Assembly (NCBI GenBank): GCA_018398815.1
Contig: CM031616.1
Location: forward strand, 72,032,353-72,096,352
Direction of reading: 5' to 3'
DNA from: Conus ventricosus
Lineage: Eukaryota; Mollusca; Gastropoda; Neogastropoda; Conidae
Length of the DNA: 64,000 nucleotides
Shown here: positions 22,932 to 34,184 of the stretch, in pieces
How positions within the stretch are numbered: the first letter of the stretch is position 1
How the letters are laid out: each line of letters begins with the position of its first letter
Program-made: the position numbers and the translations under genes
Notes under the pieces: model-generated
The model's input: the letters and a program-made list of their open reading frames with translations, nothing else
Database searches by the model: none
Told to the model about the DNA's origin: nothing

Positions 22932-24214
22932 CAGTGTTGATTCTAGAGTGCGCCCTTGCGGGATTCCCGCAATATTTTTCTGAAGGCCGCAAAAAATCGC
23001 GAAAGACGCGGCCCAAAAGCCGCAAAAAAAAAGAGAACGAACGCGTTTTTGCACAACCAGCGCGGCTTCGCCGCTGCCGTGTGTATAGCCTCCTGAGCAA
23101 TTCCTTTAGCCGAACGCGCGTTCTACCAAATATTTTCATTGGCCGAGAAGCAGCAGTTGAGCCAATCAGCGGTACTGGCAGTTCAACAGTCTCATGTCGG
23201 CTTCAACGATGAAGCGCGCGAAGCCAAACACTCTGTTTTCTTTCGCCTTCACGAAGAAAAAACGCACTGATATATCTAAAGATCATCAGCTGGAAGCCGA
23301 TAATGAGTCTACAAGCCACCGTTACGGCTACTCAGTCAAGCGATAGCGTGTCTCAGCCGATCGACGCCGGAGGCGAAACGGTTGAAAGTGCCAGTGAACC
23401 CAAAGATCAGCAAGATAATGAAGATGGTGAAAACGAAGCCGATCCCTCCAGTTCGAACACGGAGGAGCAGAAGAAACTCTACAAGGCGTTTCAAGAATCA
23501 TGGTTGAAAGACAGACCCTGGTTAAAGAAGGAGAAACAGGCTGAAAGAAGACAGCCTCAATGTGCTGATGACCATCAAATGTGAAGGTCCTCCCATCAAT
23601 GACCATGACTTCACAGCTGCTGCAGCAGAGTGGAAGCAACAGAAGGATAGGAGGATCTACAAGAAATGAATGGAGTTCTGTGGGCTGTACATATGTATAA
23701 AGCTTTTCAGTTGTGTATGGTGAAGGTGTACACAGTAACTTTTCACAGTTAAAGGGTTTTCTTAAGGTGATACTGATGGTATATAAATCTTGACAATAGT
23801 GATGGTCACTTCATATAAAGAGACTGAATTAATTGTGGGGTAGGCTTAGAGTTGCTGGATTCTATGATGAGGTGACAACAGACTTGCTCACTTGCTGTAT
23901 GACTGCCAAGAAGGGAGCTCAGCTGAGTACATGCACCACCAGAAAAAGACAAGTCTTCTAAGGTATGTCAGAATGTGTGTGTACTCTGTGCGTGTGTGTG
24001 TGTGTGTGTGCGTTTCTGTAATAAAATGTAACTCGTTTCTTGTTTCTTTTTGTTGTTTTAGTTTACTTTGGCCATAATGTAATCATTGTGATTAAGCTTT
24101 AAAATCTGAATTTTCACGCGTTTTGAGGGCCTCCCATTTTCACCCTATGGGCCCCCTTTTTTTATGTGAGGGAGCCCTTGGGCCCCCTTTTTTGAAATCC
24201 TAGAATCAACACTG
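22932..24214 (+). mobile_element. hAT-like DNA transposon H1, internally deleted
   Basis: The terminal repeats CAGTGTTGATTCTAG (22932-22946) and exact complement (to 24214) are 15 bp. The target duplication aacctc (22926-22931 and 24215-24220) is exactly 6 bp; the empty site is seen in copy C. It retains both ends and the first and last parts of a hAT-type transposase gene, but the catalytic middle is gone. A (GT)n run lies at about 23989-24010. A 6-bp duplication is shorter than the 8 bp usual for hAT. Confidence 0.88.
23209..23669 (+). pseudogene. H1 deleted transposase (N- and C-terminal remnants)
   Basis: The start MKRAKPNTLFSFAF (23209) is basic. A frameshift near 23300 moves it to the frame holding DSVSQPIDAGGE and an acidic stretch, then FQESWLKDRPWLKKEK (about 23490-23540), the tryptophan-rich start of a hAT-type zinc finger whose cysteines are missing. 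A deletion junction near 23550 joins directly to NVLMTIKCEGPPINDHDF and WKQQKDRRIYKK (TGA at 23667-23669), which resembles the C-terminal end of hAT transposases. The whole RNase-H-like catalytic domain is absent. Confidence 0.65.
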
Positions 24215-24220
24215 AACCTC

Positions 24221-25149
24221 CGTGGACATTTTTCACACCAGAGATTCGTTTCGATCTTGCAGCTTTTCGCAAAGAGTCTACCAGCTCTCTGGCGTACAAG
24301 GCATTGTATGCTGACCTCTGTTCCAAATTCCCATCCTGTCAAAAAGTTTTCACTGACGGTTCCAAGTCTGACGATGGAGTGGCCTGTGCAGCCTACTGCC
24401 CTGGGGCTCCTTCTCAGATACTGTTGGAACATATACATTCAGATGCTTCTGTCTATTCCGCTGAACTTACCGCTCTGGTTCTGGCTTTGAAGATAATCTC
24501 ACAATCTTCGAAGAGGGACTTTCTGGTTCTGTCGGATTCGCTGTCAGCTTTGGAGGCCATAGCTGGCCGCAACCTTCAGCATCCAGAACTTTTACTTTTT
24601 TTAAAACTTTTTAGCACGTTGAAAGCGGACGGTTACAACATTACTCTTGCTTGGGTTCCTGGTCATGTTGGCATTGGCGGGAACGAAATGGTTGATCGTT
24701 TAGCCAAGAACGCCACAAGAGAGAAACTGTCCAACATTTATATCCCCTGCTCAGATGTGAAACCAAAAATTAACGATTATGTGAGAGACCTCTGGCAGGA
24801 GGATTGGAACACACAGACGAATAACAAACTCTTTCAGATCCGTCCAAACCTTAAGGACTTCCTCCCATCTCCGTCGGGAGGTCGTAAAGAGGAAACGGTT
24901 CTGTGCCGGCTGCACACCGGCCATTCGTATTTTACCCATTCTTACCTTTTAAAGAGTGAAGAAGCTCCGTGGTGCATTCCATGTCATGCACCACTCACAA
25001 TGAAACATGTTCTTTTAGAGTGTTGGGACTTGCACGATGTGAGACACAAACATTTTACAGCGGAGTCCATGAAGATCCTGTTCAGGGATGTCCCGCCTGA
25101 TGTGATCCTTGAGTTTTTGAGAGAGATTAACATTTTTCATCTTATTTAA
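24221..25149 (+). pseudogene. LINE copy A ORF2, RNase H domain and C-terminus
   Basis: Continues FFTPEIRFDLAAFRKEST, then RNase H: VFTDGSKSDDG (D, about 24345), SAELTALVLAL (E, about 24455), VLSDSLSALEAI (D, about 24527) and AWVPGHVGIGGNEMVDRLAK (about 24650-24710). This is followed by a C-terminal CCHC-like segment (CRLHTGHS, CIPCHAPLTMKHVLLEC) and stop at 25147-25149. The long frame 24304-25149 is open. RNase H presence places the LINE in the I superfamily. A T20 run lies in the 3' UTR at about 25229-25249. Confidence 0.92.
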
Positions 25150-25350
25150 GATTTTACGGCAGAAAGATTTTTAATGAAGTTTCTGGTGCATTCCTAGACG
25201 ATGTCATTTACTGACATGTGTGAAAGTTGGTTTTTTTTTTTTTTTTTTCAAATGACTGGTGAGTTGATTTTAACGTGGTGACAGCCCTGATGTGGCCCTT
25301 TGCGGTCGGCTGGGCTATAAGCAACATTATCCTATCCTAACCTCTCTGGA

Positions 25351-25660
25351 CTGTATGGTTCAAACCACAGGTAGCCCTGTTCGTCACCCGGTTCAACCAC
25401 CGTCTCCAGCTGTATGTCTCCCCAGTTCCGGATCCGGCAGCATGGGCTGTGGACGCCCTGTCCATCCCTTGGTCCGGACTGGCGGGCTATGCCTTTCCCC
25501 CGTTCCCCATTCTGGGAAAAGTTATCCGCAAAGCAAGGGAAGACGCAGCCACGCTTATTCTTGTGGCTCCACGCTGGCCGGCCCAAGCGTGGTTTCCAGA
25601 ACTGTTACACCTGTCTCACGTGCCTCCGATACCGCTCGCCTTAAAAGCAAAGTCCCTGCT
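25351..25660 (+). pseudogene. DIRS RNase H C-terminus, resuming after LINE copy A
   Basis: One frame reads FVTRFNHRLQLYVSPVPDP, then AWAVDALSIPWSGLAGYAFP and KVIRKAREDAATLILVAPRW (about 25375-25600). This is the characteristic end of the DIRS RT/RNase H polyprotein. It is the direct continuation of the region cut at 5354, so the LINE entered this coding sequence. Confidence 0.8.
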
Positions 25661-26814
25661 TCAGCCACGGTCAGGCATTCCACACGGCAATCCAAACGTG
25701 CTGCATCTTCACGCCTGGCTACTGTGCGGGACACACTGTCTGCACAAGGCGCCTCCCCAGCGGTAATCGGCCTTGTGGAACATGCCCACAGGCCAGGCAC
25801 CCAAAGTGTCTACAGTGTCCACTGGAATGGCTGGCTCCCTTGGTGCTCCAACCACGCAGTATCACCTCATTCTCCCTCTCAAGGGCCTATTGGCGAACTA
25901 CCTAGCTTTTCTTTCATCGGAGAAAAAGCTTTCAGCCTCCTCTGTTAAGGTTAACAGGGCAGCTATTTCCACCACTATGCGCCAGTTAGGGGGCCCCCTC
26001 CTTCGTGGACGACCCTCTTCTTCGGGATCTGGTCAGAGGAGCAGCCCTACAGGAGGCCCGATGCCCCGCCGTACCCCGGCGTGGGATCTTTTCTTAGTCC
26101 TCTCCTCCCTCAGGCTCCCCCTTACGAGCCCATCCGGGGGTGTTCTCTGAAATTCCTTTCCTTCAAACAGCCTTTCTCATTTCCCTGGCCTCAGGGAGGC
26201 GCTGCAGTGAAGTCCATGCCCTTAGTGGCCTGCCTGGGGACGTCGCTTCCGAACCGGATGGCTCGATATCTCTTCGCCTCCTCCCAGAATTTTTAGCGAA
26301 AAACCAGTTGCCAGGTTCTCCTTCACCGACTATCTCCATTCTTCCTCTCACTTCTATTCTCGCCCCAGACGACGAAGACCGCACTCTCTGTCCGGTGCGC
26401 GCTCTGTGGGAGTATAGGAAACGCACGAAAACCTCTCGCTCCAAGCAGCGCCACCTGTTTCTCTCTTACAACGAAGGTTATAAGGAGGACACCAGGCGCT
26501 CTTCAATCTCTCTATGGCTGAGAGAAGTCATTAAAGCTGCGTACGCGAGACCTGTAGAAGATTTCGCTGTTTTCTCACCAAGACCTCATGAGATTAGGGC
26601 ATGGGCGTCTTCGCTGGCAGTAGCTCATAATGTCAGCATTCAGAGTGTGTTAGATGCCTCATATTGGCGTTCCCCTGGCACCTTCATCCAATTCTACCTG
26701 CGCGATGTTTCTCGTCTGCGCGATGATGGGTCTAGGGGCATCGCATCAGCTGTGGTGGCCCAACACTCCATCTCCGCCACACGCTCCGGCTCTTTTCGCT
26801 CCTCCAGGCGGTAA
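25660..26814 (+). pseudogene. DIRS tyrosine recombinase, frameshifted
   Basis: The N-terminal core-binding part is read from two frames: EHAHRPGTQSVYSVHWNGWL (about 25775-25835) and LANYLAFLSSEKKLSASSVK (about 25890-25950). The catalytic part is open at 26140-26814: SGRRCSEVHAL gives the first arginine (about 26190-26220), HEIRAW gives the H-x-x-R (about 26586-26603), SYWRSPGTF replaces the usual H/W box, and FYLRDVS supplies the nucleophilic tyrosine (about 26692-26710). The enzyme would integrate the circular DNA copy. At least three frame breaks upstream of 26140 make this copy inactive. Confidence 0.88.
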
Positions 26815-26851
26815 CCAGGTGAAGCCCTCCTTCCAGGTAGTGCGACTCTGC

Positions 26852-27188
26852 ATTAGTGAGCCACGGTATAGTATGTGTAATTGAAAGGAAATTTTTATTC
26901 TAAAATTACGTTTAATCTAACATACTTACCGTGGCTCACGCAGAGGCCCTCCCTACCTCCCCGCCTTCCTGGTTCCATCAGGAGTCCTCAGTCAGGGTTT
27001 GATATACCTCGAAAAGAGGATGGTTCTGAGCATGCGCAAGGCACGAGGCCCTTTCAAGGGTTTTGTTGTCCGTACGGACTTTATTGTATATGAGGCAGGG
27101 ATAGCAAATTGCTGCCGCTTATTGCATTAGTGAGCCACGGTAAGTATGTTAGATTAAACATAATTTTAGAATAAAAATTTCCTTTTAT
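26852..27188. repeat. DIRS internal complementary region and right terminal repeat
   Basis: GCATTAGTGAGCCACGGT occurs at 26852 and again at about 27125. A block at about 26885-26938 is the reverse complement of about 27131-27183 (about 53 bp with one mismatch seen). Between them, about 27000-27142 is the inverted copy of the left terminal repeat. This is the DIRS arrangement that templates end repair through a circle junction. Confidence 0.85.
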
Positions 27189-28989
27189 CTCCCTCCCCTT
27201 CCCCATCCTACATCGGCTTACAGTGACGGGTGAGCGTTGTTCTTCAGTCTGTTGTGGTGTGGATCACTGTTGTTTCCCTTAACACAAACATGGGATCCGA
27301 ACGTCGCTTTGCTTTATGTGTGATATTGGTGCATGGACCTTCACCAGCATCACTCTTGACTACACAGTCAGGATGCCGTGAGTCCCCAGTTCCCGTACAT
27401 TTTACATAGGCTTGCTGTGTGTTTTTACCATGTTATGTCTATTCAGGAGTCCTAGTGGACCCTTACTATTCAAAGAGTCCTCAGGAGTTTATACTTTAAC
27501 AGCTGATGTGGGTCCACAGCGACCTGCTGTCAATGCGCAAGAGCGTCCTATAACTGCTCTTTAACTCTTATTCTCATATACAGTATTCAGGGTTTGAACT
27601 CCTAGTTCATAGAAGGAATAGACGAAAACAGACTAAGAATGGGTAGGTGTGTTTAAAATGTAATAGCTTTTAATCTAATGGATGGATTTGAATGAAATTT
27701 GAAGATTGTTTGTGGATGTGATTGTTATGCATGTTGAATGCATCGTTTTGCTTATGACTGTCATATGTTGGTGTAGTTTACTTTACCTGTAATTAGTATG
27801 AAATTTTAGCAAACAAAAAATCCGATTGTCAGACGATGTTGAAAAATCTAAAATCTCGCGATCACTGAAGTCGGACAAGTCACTCGTGTTAAAGAGACAC
27901 TCACATGATTGTCTATTCCAAGGCCTTGGTCTCATTCTTCGACTAATTGGTGGATAAATTCACTGAACGACAAGTCGCTATCAGATGCACCATCAGCCAT
28001 TTTCAATGCAAAGTCGAACAACAATAAAAAAAAAACCAGTTAAAATCCATGGAGAACTTCCTGAAAACGCATCAAGTAGCAGAATGGCGCCAACAGGAAG
28101 AACAATTTACCAGAAGCAATCTATGCATATGCACATGCTTCGGAAGCTGTTTCCACTTCCTTTGAAACTGGTTTCTGAAGTAAGTTGATTGGCGCGGTTT
28201 TTAGCGGTTTATGAATGGGACGCAGCCACGGATTGGGCGGTACATGATGTTAAGAGAAGACCTGTTTACTCTTATGATTTTGATGCAATTTTTATGGGGG
28301 GGGGGGGAAATCGAAATTACAGGAATTACAGCCTCAAAAAAAATTAGGGGAAAAAAATCAAAGAAAGAAAATTGTTAAATGTGAAGTTTCGTCTGCTACT
28401 GTTTTGATCAAAGCAGTAAGAAGACATTTCCCAGCATGACTTGCGTCTTTTACCTGTTCAAAGATGGCGACGAAGCGATCGTACGCGCCAGCGGCCAGCT
28501 CTTCCAAATCTTCAAAAGTTGTGAAAGTATGGCGATTATGAATATTACGGTTTTTTTTTTTTTTTTTCCAAATTACAGGTTTTTGTCTGAGATATTACAG
28601 GTACACGAATTTGGGGTAAACAGGTCTGTAAGAGTTAAACAACGGGTCCATTCGGACCCATGCTTCACCTGTGTGTAGTTTAGAGAACTTCAATTATTTC
28701 TTTTCTTTTTAATACACAGACACCAAACTTTGCTGACATGGAGTACATGGCGTTTTTGGACAGACACATACAATGTCATTAGAATTTTTAAAATGGTTCC
28801 AGAGATACACAGGTTTTATTTTTTTAGTGCGTGTGGGAACGCAGTAGCCAGGAAGCAGGGCAGAAGTTAAAAATGGGACTTTTAAGCACCAAAGTGACTG
28901 ATTGTTGGTCTGTCCTGCATGTTAATGAGTCACTGTGCTATATTTGGTTGGATAAGGTGAGATGGAAGTTGTGGAATGGGTGTGAGGAA
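27189..28989. other. Gene-poor stretch
   Basis: No gene can be supported. It holds A/T-rich sequence, a G12 run at about 28296, a T17 run at about 28552 and repeated ATTACAGG words at about 28317-28325, 28575 and 28593. A Kozak-like start at about 28464 gives MATKRSYAPAASSSKSSKVV, then stops or reaches a weak GTATGG donor. This could be the first exon of a degraded transposon, but support is thin. Confidence 0.6.
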
Positions 28990-29543
28990 TGTAGTGACGC
29001 ACGAGTATAGTGTGCATACGCACTCGGTTCACCACCGGAACCGGAAGGTGCGCCTCGCAATGAGCAGTGCTCACTCACCAGCAGACGACAGGGCGGGAAG
29101 GAGTTGGCTGCATTCGACTCGCACCCCCGCCGAGTAAGGATCTCCTCAACGCCAGCTCCCGACTACGAAGCCAGACAGCAACTACCATTGCGGACGCCGT
29201 CCTCTACCTTAACTACAGGAGCGACGTGTGGCGTCCGTTGACAACACAACTGTGACCAACACCAACTGTGACCAACAACACCATACCTGCGCAACCAGAA
29301 GTGGCCGTCGCCTTTCCTGGTTGCGCCGTCAGCTGCTTGACCCTCTGGAAGCTGCAAGCCCGGCTACTACAGAGCGCGTCACAGACTGACACCCACTCGC
29401 CATTCCAGTATTGCAGGGTGAGTTGCACTGTGTGCGTGTGTATGCGTTTGTGTGCATAAGTAGAAACCCCAATTACTAGGAATAGCTAACGCACTAGACA
29501 TGTCACACTAAGCCACTCTTCTAAAGTGTAGGGTAAACACTTT
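28990..29543 (+). repeat. G2 left LTR
   Basis: Begins TGTAGTGACGCACGAG and ends AAACACTTT(A). About 554 bp. Aligns along its full length with 39308-39857. Confidence 0.92.
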
Positions 29544-29545
29544 AA

Positions 29546-29562
29546 TGGTGTCAGAAGTGGGA
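29546..29562 (+). other. G2 primer-binding site, tRNA-Leu type
   Basis: TGGTGTCAGAAGTGGGA matches the complement of the 3' end of eukaryotic tRNA-Leu (...TCCCACTTCTGACA plus CCA). It lies two bases after the left LTR. Confidence 0.85.
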
Positions 29563-30526
29563 TTTCCCGTAGCTTAGTTGTGCATGCATTCACAGTGTTA
29601 TTCCTAGTTGTTGGAATTGTGTTGCTGCCTCAGCACCAAGCACTATTTACACAGATACTAGTATACAGTCATATACTGTTAACCCTTGCAGTTAGCATTG
29701 GAAGGGAGTGGGTATACCCTATATTGGAGTAACCCCAGACAATACAGTCACACCCCTAATGGCTCTAAATATCAATTTAGCAACTGCATCGCAGCTTAGT
29801 CAGATGCTGCCAGGGATAGGGCTAAGAGGGCTGCCCAGTTGGTCAGAATTAGAGAGAGGGAGGGAGGATTGACCTTACCAATCTTGACGTCCGTGCTGCA
29901 CGGAGAAGTAAGCCCTTACCTTCTTTCTTTGATTAACTTTGGGGACCAGGGGGGGTACTGCTGAAGGGTCGGTGGTGACTGGTGTAGCCACATTAAAGAG
30001 TGAAACTAGAAGACCAGTCGCCCCAAGCCAGCCTAGTCAGTCCAAAATACCCCGTAAAGTGTCCACAGCCTTGTCCGACCCCGTCTGACTAAAGATATAT
30101 TGAATCAGAGCTTTTCCGCTCGTGAGTCAGAAGAGCTGCGAACGGAAAAGTTGGGTGGAGAGACATACTCCTGTTTATGGACCGGAGGATGGAGGTAGAG
30201 TACTGGCCAACGGTCCACCTCTGGGTTATCGTCTGTTTCCCGTAGCCACGGAGACAAGGGGTCATACGAACCTCTGTTACGCCCGCGGCAAACACAACGA
30301 GAGGTTCCGAGCAATTGTACCTCGAAAAGGCATTGCCGGATAGCCGATATCGTGAGTGCCGTGGGAGTGATCGGGTCTCTGAATCCAGCGGGGTCCTTCC
30401 AGTCCGGTTGGATCTAGGTCACCGGCAGAGAGAGGTGTAAGAGGCGGAGATTTGACCGGACGACCAGGGCTGGTGGGATCACGAGAGGAGTGGCGATGGA
30501 CATGAACAGCCGGGTGGCGACGGGAG
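29563..30526. other. G2 5' leader
   Basis: About 960 bp between primer site and gag with no supported gene. Frames here are short and lack known motifs. It may hold packaging signals. Confidence 0.6.
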
Positions 30527-31500
30527 GTGAACCAGGTAAGACATCCCTCTCCTCCGAGTCATACTTATGGGCATGCCGTCCGGGCAGGCGACAGTCAGCA
30601 CTATCGTCCCTATCGCCAAGGTGAAGCTCATGTTGGGGCATATACGCCTCGCTCACCTGGTGGTAGTGGAGAGGTCCCTGCGGTAGCCCCTCTCTCTGAA
30701 CCAAGAGGAGACCCGGGAGGCTGCCAAAGAACCTTCAGTATGATGGATGGACTAATTGGCAGTCCTTCCAGCAAAGTTCGACAGCTACGGGTAGTCCTTC
30801 ACTGGTCGGAACTGGAGAGTAGGGACTACTTAGGTTGGTGCCTAGAAGGGAAGGCCCTGGATTTCTTCACAACGCTCACCCAGTTGGGCGGTGAGTTTTC
30901 TTACCATCAGTTGATGGGGAAGCTTGCGGCTCGATTTGGTGCCAAAGAGTACGTGGGGACTTCCAGGATGCGTTTCCACAGGCCCACCAGAACGCGGGTG
31001 AATCTTTGGACGATTGGGCTGATTAGGGTGCTTACGCTGGCAACGTTAGCATACCATACCCTGCCTGAGAGCATGTCCGAGATGAAGCCATTAACAAGTT
31101 CTGCCTAGGGAGTTTGGATAAGGAGGCAGGAAAACATGTCTGTCTGGAGGAACCCGAATCCATGGAGGTGGCTGTGAATAAAATCAAACAATTCCAGCAC
31201 ATCTCCCAAGCAGTGGGTGACGGGAGGCGCAAGTCCCTGGGAGATCCAAGGGTAGGACAGGTAGGGACAGTTTCACCTGTCACCAGGGAAGAGTTCGAGA
31301 GTCTGCAGAAGGCCATAGAGAGGCTTACTCTTCAGCTCTCGAAATTGGAAGCTAAGGAAACTACCCTTCCCTGAACCCAAAAGCTACCGCCACCCAGGAC
31401 TCCCGGGTAAAATGCTTATTCTGTCAGCAGAAGGGCCACCTGAAAAAGGACTGCCAGCGTTATCGGAAACTGGCTGCAAAGGAGGGCAACAAGTGGCAAT
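30527..31500 (+). pseudogene. G2 Gag with CCHC zinc knuckle (frameshifted)
   Basis: The frame from 30527 carries a capsid-like segment: LEGKALDFFTTLTQLGGEFSY and LMGKLAARFGAKEY (about 30845-30955). After a break near 31000, the frame from 31114 has EVAVNKIKQFQHISQ and a probable coiled coil, REEFESLQKAIERLTLQLSK (about 31285-31345). The zinc knuckle CLFCQQKGHLKKDC (about 31413-31455) lies in the next frame. Gag would assemble the particle and bind the element's RNA. Confidence 0.8.
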
Positions 31501-31789
31501 TCCAAGAAAGGGTCTTTAAACGCCTAAGGCTTGGGGATGGTGGCCGATCCTCTGAGCGGAAATACACAAGGGCCAGAATTTTTCGAAGTTGGAGTCCCAA
31601 GAAAGTGTTGGCCGGAGGGTCACCACTCCAAGGGCGTGTTCCTTACCTTGCCCAGCCGAATCGGACTTCCAAGATTCGGCTGCCCAAAGGCCTAAGCAGG
31701 CTAAGATAACACCTGGCATTTCTGGTGGTCCGCAGGGTTCTCTAGCAGACAAAACTGCCCCTGGTCCAAATACCCCTGTGGCAAGTCAG

Positions 31790-32290
31790 AAAGGTTCATC
31801 GGAAGCAATCGGCCGACAGCTCGAAATCATACGAGTCAATCGGGTTTGTCCAGGCTCTTCCGGGGTACATATCATGGTGGGTGACATTCCGGTTAAGGCC
31901 AGAGTGGATTCTGGGGCAGAATCACCATTGTTGCCACTTCTGTGTACGATAGACTTTCCAAGAAACCAAGAAAGCTGAAGGAAGTGGTGATGCAAATGGC
32001 TGACCAGGGTTCCGCTCTGAAGGGTTTTGTCACCTCACTGTACCTCTGAAGATTGGCCAGTCAACCTTTAGAGAGGGGCTGTATGTGGCTCCGATTGCTG
32101 ACGAGATGCTGTTAGGGCATGATCTTCTGCACCATTGGGGGGCGATTCATGACATGAGAGCTGAAACGCTGTTGATAGGGGACGAAATTATCCCTTTAGA
32201 CATGAGTTTTGGTCAGGGGACCGCCAACCATAGCCAGGGTTTACAGCTGCCTGTAAGGTTGTGGTACCACCCAACACTGTCGTGAGGGTA
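31790..32290 (+). pseudogene. G2 aspartic protease (frameshifted)
   Basis: GSSGVHIMVGDIPVKARVDSGAE holds the catalytic D-S-G-A at about 31909. A frame change right after it leads to a VATSVYDRLSKK-like strand, and a further frame gives IADEMLLGHDLLHHWGA (about 32093-32145), the usual (I/L)LGxD flap-side motif. It would process Gag-Pol. Confidence 0.75.
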
Positions 32291-32466
32291 ACCGGCAGAT
32301 TGGATACGGTCCTTCAGGACTATTACACTGAGTCTTCGGTGGGCTCTGAGCTCTTAATCCCGAGGACAGTGCGGAGGTCGGGGACGATCCAATCCTCTGC
32401 CTGGTAAACCCCAGTGACAGGTACCATACCATCCGGAAGGGGGAGCTGTTAGCCACCGCATATGAA

Positions 32467-33640
32467 GTGCAGGAGGTTATGGACCCGGTACAGCAGAACT
32501 CTTCCTCTGAAAGTAAACAAATGGTAAGGGGGGAAGCAAGCTGCAGAGTGGTACAGGTGGGGGTTAAGCCACCCCCGAAGGACCAAGTCCCGGAGCATCT
32601 GCAGAAGTTGGCTAGTGACTCCAGCACACACCTGACAAAGGATCAGAAGGTGGAGTTAACCAAGCTCCTATCTGATTATCAGGATGTGTTTGCTGCAGAT
32701 GAATTTGATTTAGGGAACTTCACCGGTATCGAGCACTCCATTGACACTGGTGATGCCAAGCCCATAAAGCAAAGAATGCGCCGTACGCCTGCAGTATTCG
32801 CAGGAGAGGAGGAGGCACATTTACAGAAAATGCTGAAGGCTGGTGTCATTCAGGAGTCGATATCTGAGTGGGCGTCGGTGCCAGTACTGATCCGAAAGAA
32901 GGACGGATCAGTCCGCTGGTGCATCGATTACCGAGCCCTAAATGATGTCACAGTCAAGGATACTTTCCCCTTGCCATTGGTTGAAGACTGTCTGGATACC
33001 TTGTCGGGGAGCACATGGTTTTCAAAGCTGGATGCCAATAATGCGTACTGGCAAGTGAGAGTCAGGGAGGCTGACAGAAAGAAAACTGCCTTCTTGACCA
33101 AGTACGGTCTGTTCGAGCATGTTCGGATGGGTTTTGGGCTCACCAATGCGCCAGCCACATTCTCACGCGTGGTGAACCTTATCCTGAGAGGTCTGACATG
33201 GAACACTGTGCTCGCTTTCCTGGACGACATTTTTGGTGCTGGGGGACAGCTTTGAAGATCATTTGCAGAATTTGAGGGGGGCGTTGCAAAGGTTTCGACA
33301 GCATGGTCTTAAGCTCAAGCAAAGAAGTGCCTTTTCTTCAGTCCAAAGTTGAGTTCCTGGGGCGGATGGTTAGCAAAACCAAATTGCTATGTCTGACCGG
33401 GATATTCAAACTGTGAGGGACTGGCCCGTTCCGAAATCTTCAAAAGATGTGGAGCGGTTCCTTGGCTTCGCTAATTACCATCGCATGTTCGTTCCAGACT
33501 TTGCAGCGTTGGCGCAGCCTTTGTATAACCTCACAGGAAAAAAACAAGTTCTTCTGGGATGAGGAAAAGCAGAATTCCTTCGATACCCTCTGTAGAGTAT
33601 TGACTGAACCCCGTCCTGGCATTGCCAAACAGCACGGATC
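32467..33640 (+). pseudogene. G2 reverse transcriptase (frameshifted after 33240)
   Basis: The open frame 32467-33255 has IEHSIDTGDAKPIKQRMRR, SVPVLIRKKDGSVRWCIDYR (about 32875-32935), FSKLDANNAYWQVRV (about 33020-33065; first catalytic aspartate), MGFGLTNAPATFSR and LAFLDDI (about 33213-33233; catalytic DD). A one-base change follows, and the connection region (SFEDHLQNLRGALQRF, then the RDWPVPKSSKDVERFLGFAN-like text at about 33415-33475) is read from other frames. Confidence 0.9.
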
Positions 33641-34120
33641 CATTTGTATTGGATACGGATGCTAGTGATTTGGCAATCGGGGCGGTTCTGAGTCAGATTC
33701 AAGGAGGTGTGGAGCGGGTGATGCGTACGGCAGTTTCGCCCTGACTCCTGAACAGAGAAGGTACTGCACAACCGGAAAGAGCTGTTGAGTATCGTGAGGT
33801 TTACAAGGCATGTTCAAGTACTACCTATTAGATAGGACTTTTTACGTCAGGACCGACCACTCAAGTCTGACATGGCTCCTGCGGTTTTTTAAACACCCAC
33901 AGGGACAGTTGGCCCGATGGATGGAGGAACTTTCACAGTTCCATATGGTTATCAAACATCGGGCCGGGCAAAGCATCAGAACGCGGATGCGTTGTCCAGA
34001 ATTCCTGACGCTTTGACCCCTTGTCCATCTTTCGTGGCTGGCATTCGGCCTGACAGTCTGCCTTGTGGGGGTTGCAAATACTGCAAGAGAGCCGACACGA
34101 ACAGTGGGGGGAGTTCATTC
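33640..34120 (+). pseudogene. G2 RNase H (frameshifted) and cysteine-pair linker
   Basis: DTDASDLAIGAVLSQIQGG (about 33652-33705), a KELLSIVRF-like segment (about 33775), YVRTDHSSLTWLL (about 33843-33880), MEELSQFHMVIKHRAG and NADALSRIPDAL (about 33980-34015). It is followed by CGGCKYCKRA (about 34060-34090), a cysteine-pair motif just before the tandem repeats. Confidence 0.85.
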
Positions 34121-34184
34121 AGGCTGTGGACGAAGCCCGGGGCTGACGGAAGGAAGCCTGACAGTTTTGGCTCCCGAGGAGCCC

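Larger units (their letters stand above)
5367..25338 (+). mobile_element. I-superfamily (Nimb/I-like) LINE, copy A, full length but interrupted
   Basis: The 5' end, about CCTCCGGGG at 5370, corresponds to the 5' ends of copies B and C. The 3' end is a TTATCCTATCC tail. Flanking target duplications are aacctctcggga (5355-5366) and aacctctctgga (25339-25350), 11 of 12 identical. LINE segments are 5367-9098, 22041-22931 and 24221-25338. They are interrupted by a 13-kb DNA element and by a hAT-like element with its own duplication. The LINE encodes ORF1 with zinc knuckles, and ORF2 with an APE endonuclease, RT and RNase H. The first 3.7 kb is very error-rich compared with copies B and C. Confidence 0.9.
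2197..27188 (+). mobile_element. DIRS-type tyrosine-recombinase retrotransposon, split by a nested LINE
   Basis: The left piece is 2197-5366 and the right piece 25339-27188. DIRS elements replicate by reverse transcription but integrate with a tyrosine recombinase, so they make no target duplication and have inverted rather than direct terminal repeats. All the hallmarks are present: an inverted terminal repeat (2203-2365 against about 27000-27142), a DIRS-style RT (DWAVSIDLKDAYFHLLIHP, AYLDDWLL), a RNase H region that resumes after the LINE, and a recombinase with SGRRCSEVHAL, HEIRAW and a C-terminal YLRDV. The 3' end carries the internal complementary region. Many frameshifts make it inactive. 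The order (gag-like, RT, RNase H, recombinase) confirms that the two pieces are one element. Confidence 0.88.

Noticed and set aside
28464..28535. MATKRSYAPAASSSKSSKVV as a host gene start
   Set aside because: Short, with a weak donor, next to homopolymers and repeated ATTACAGG words; more likely a transposon remnant, so not listed as a gene.
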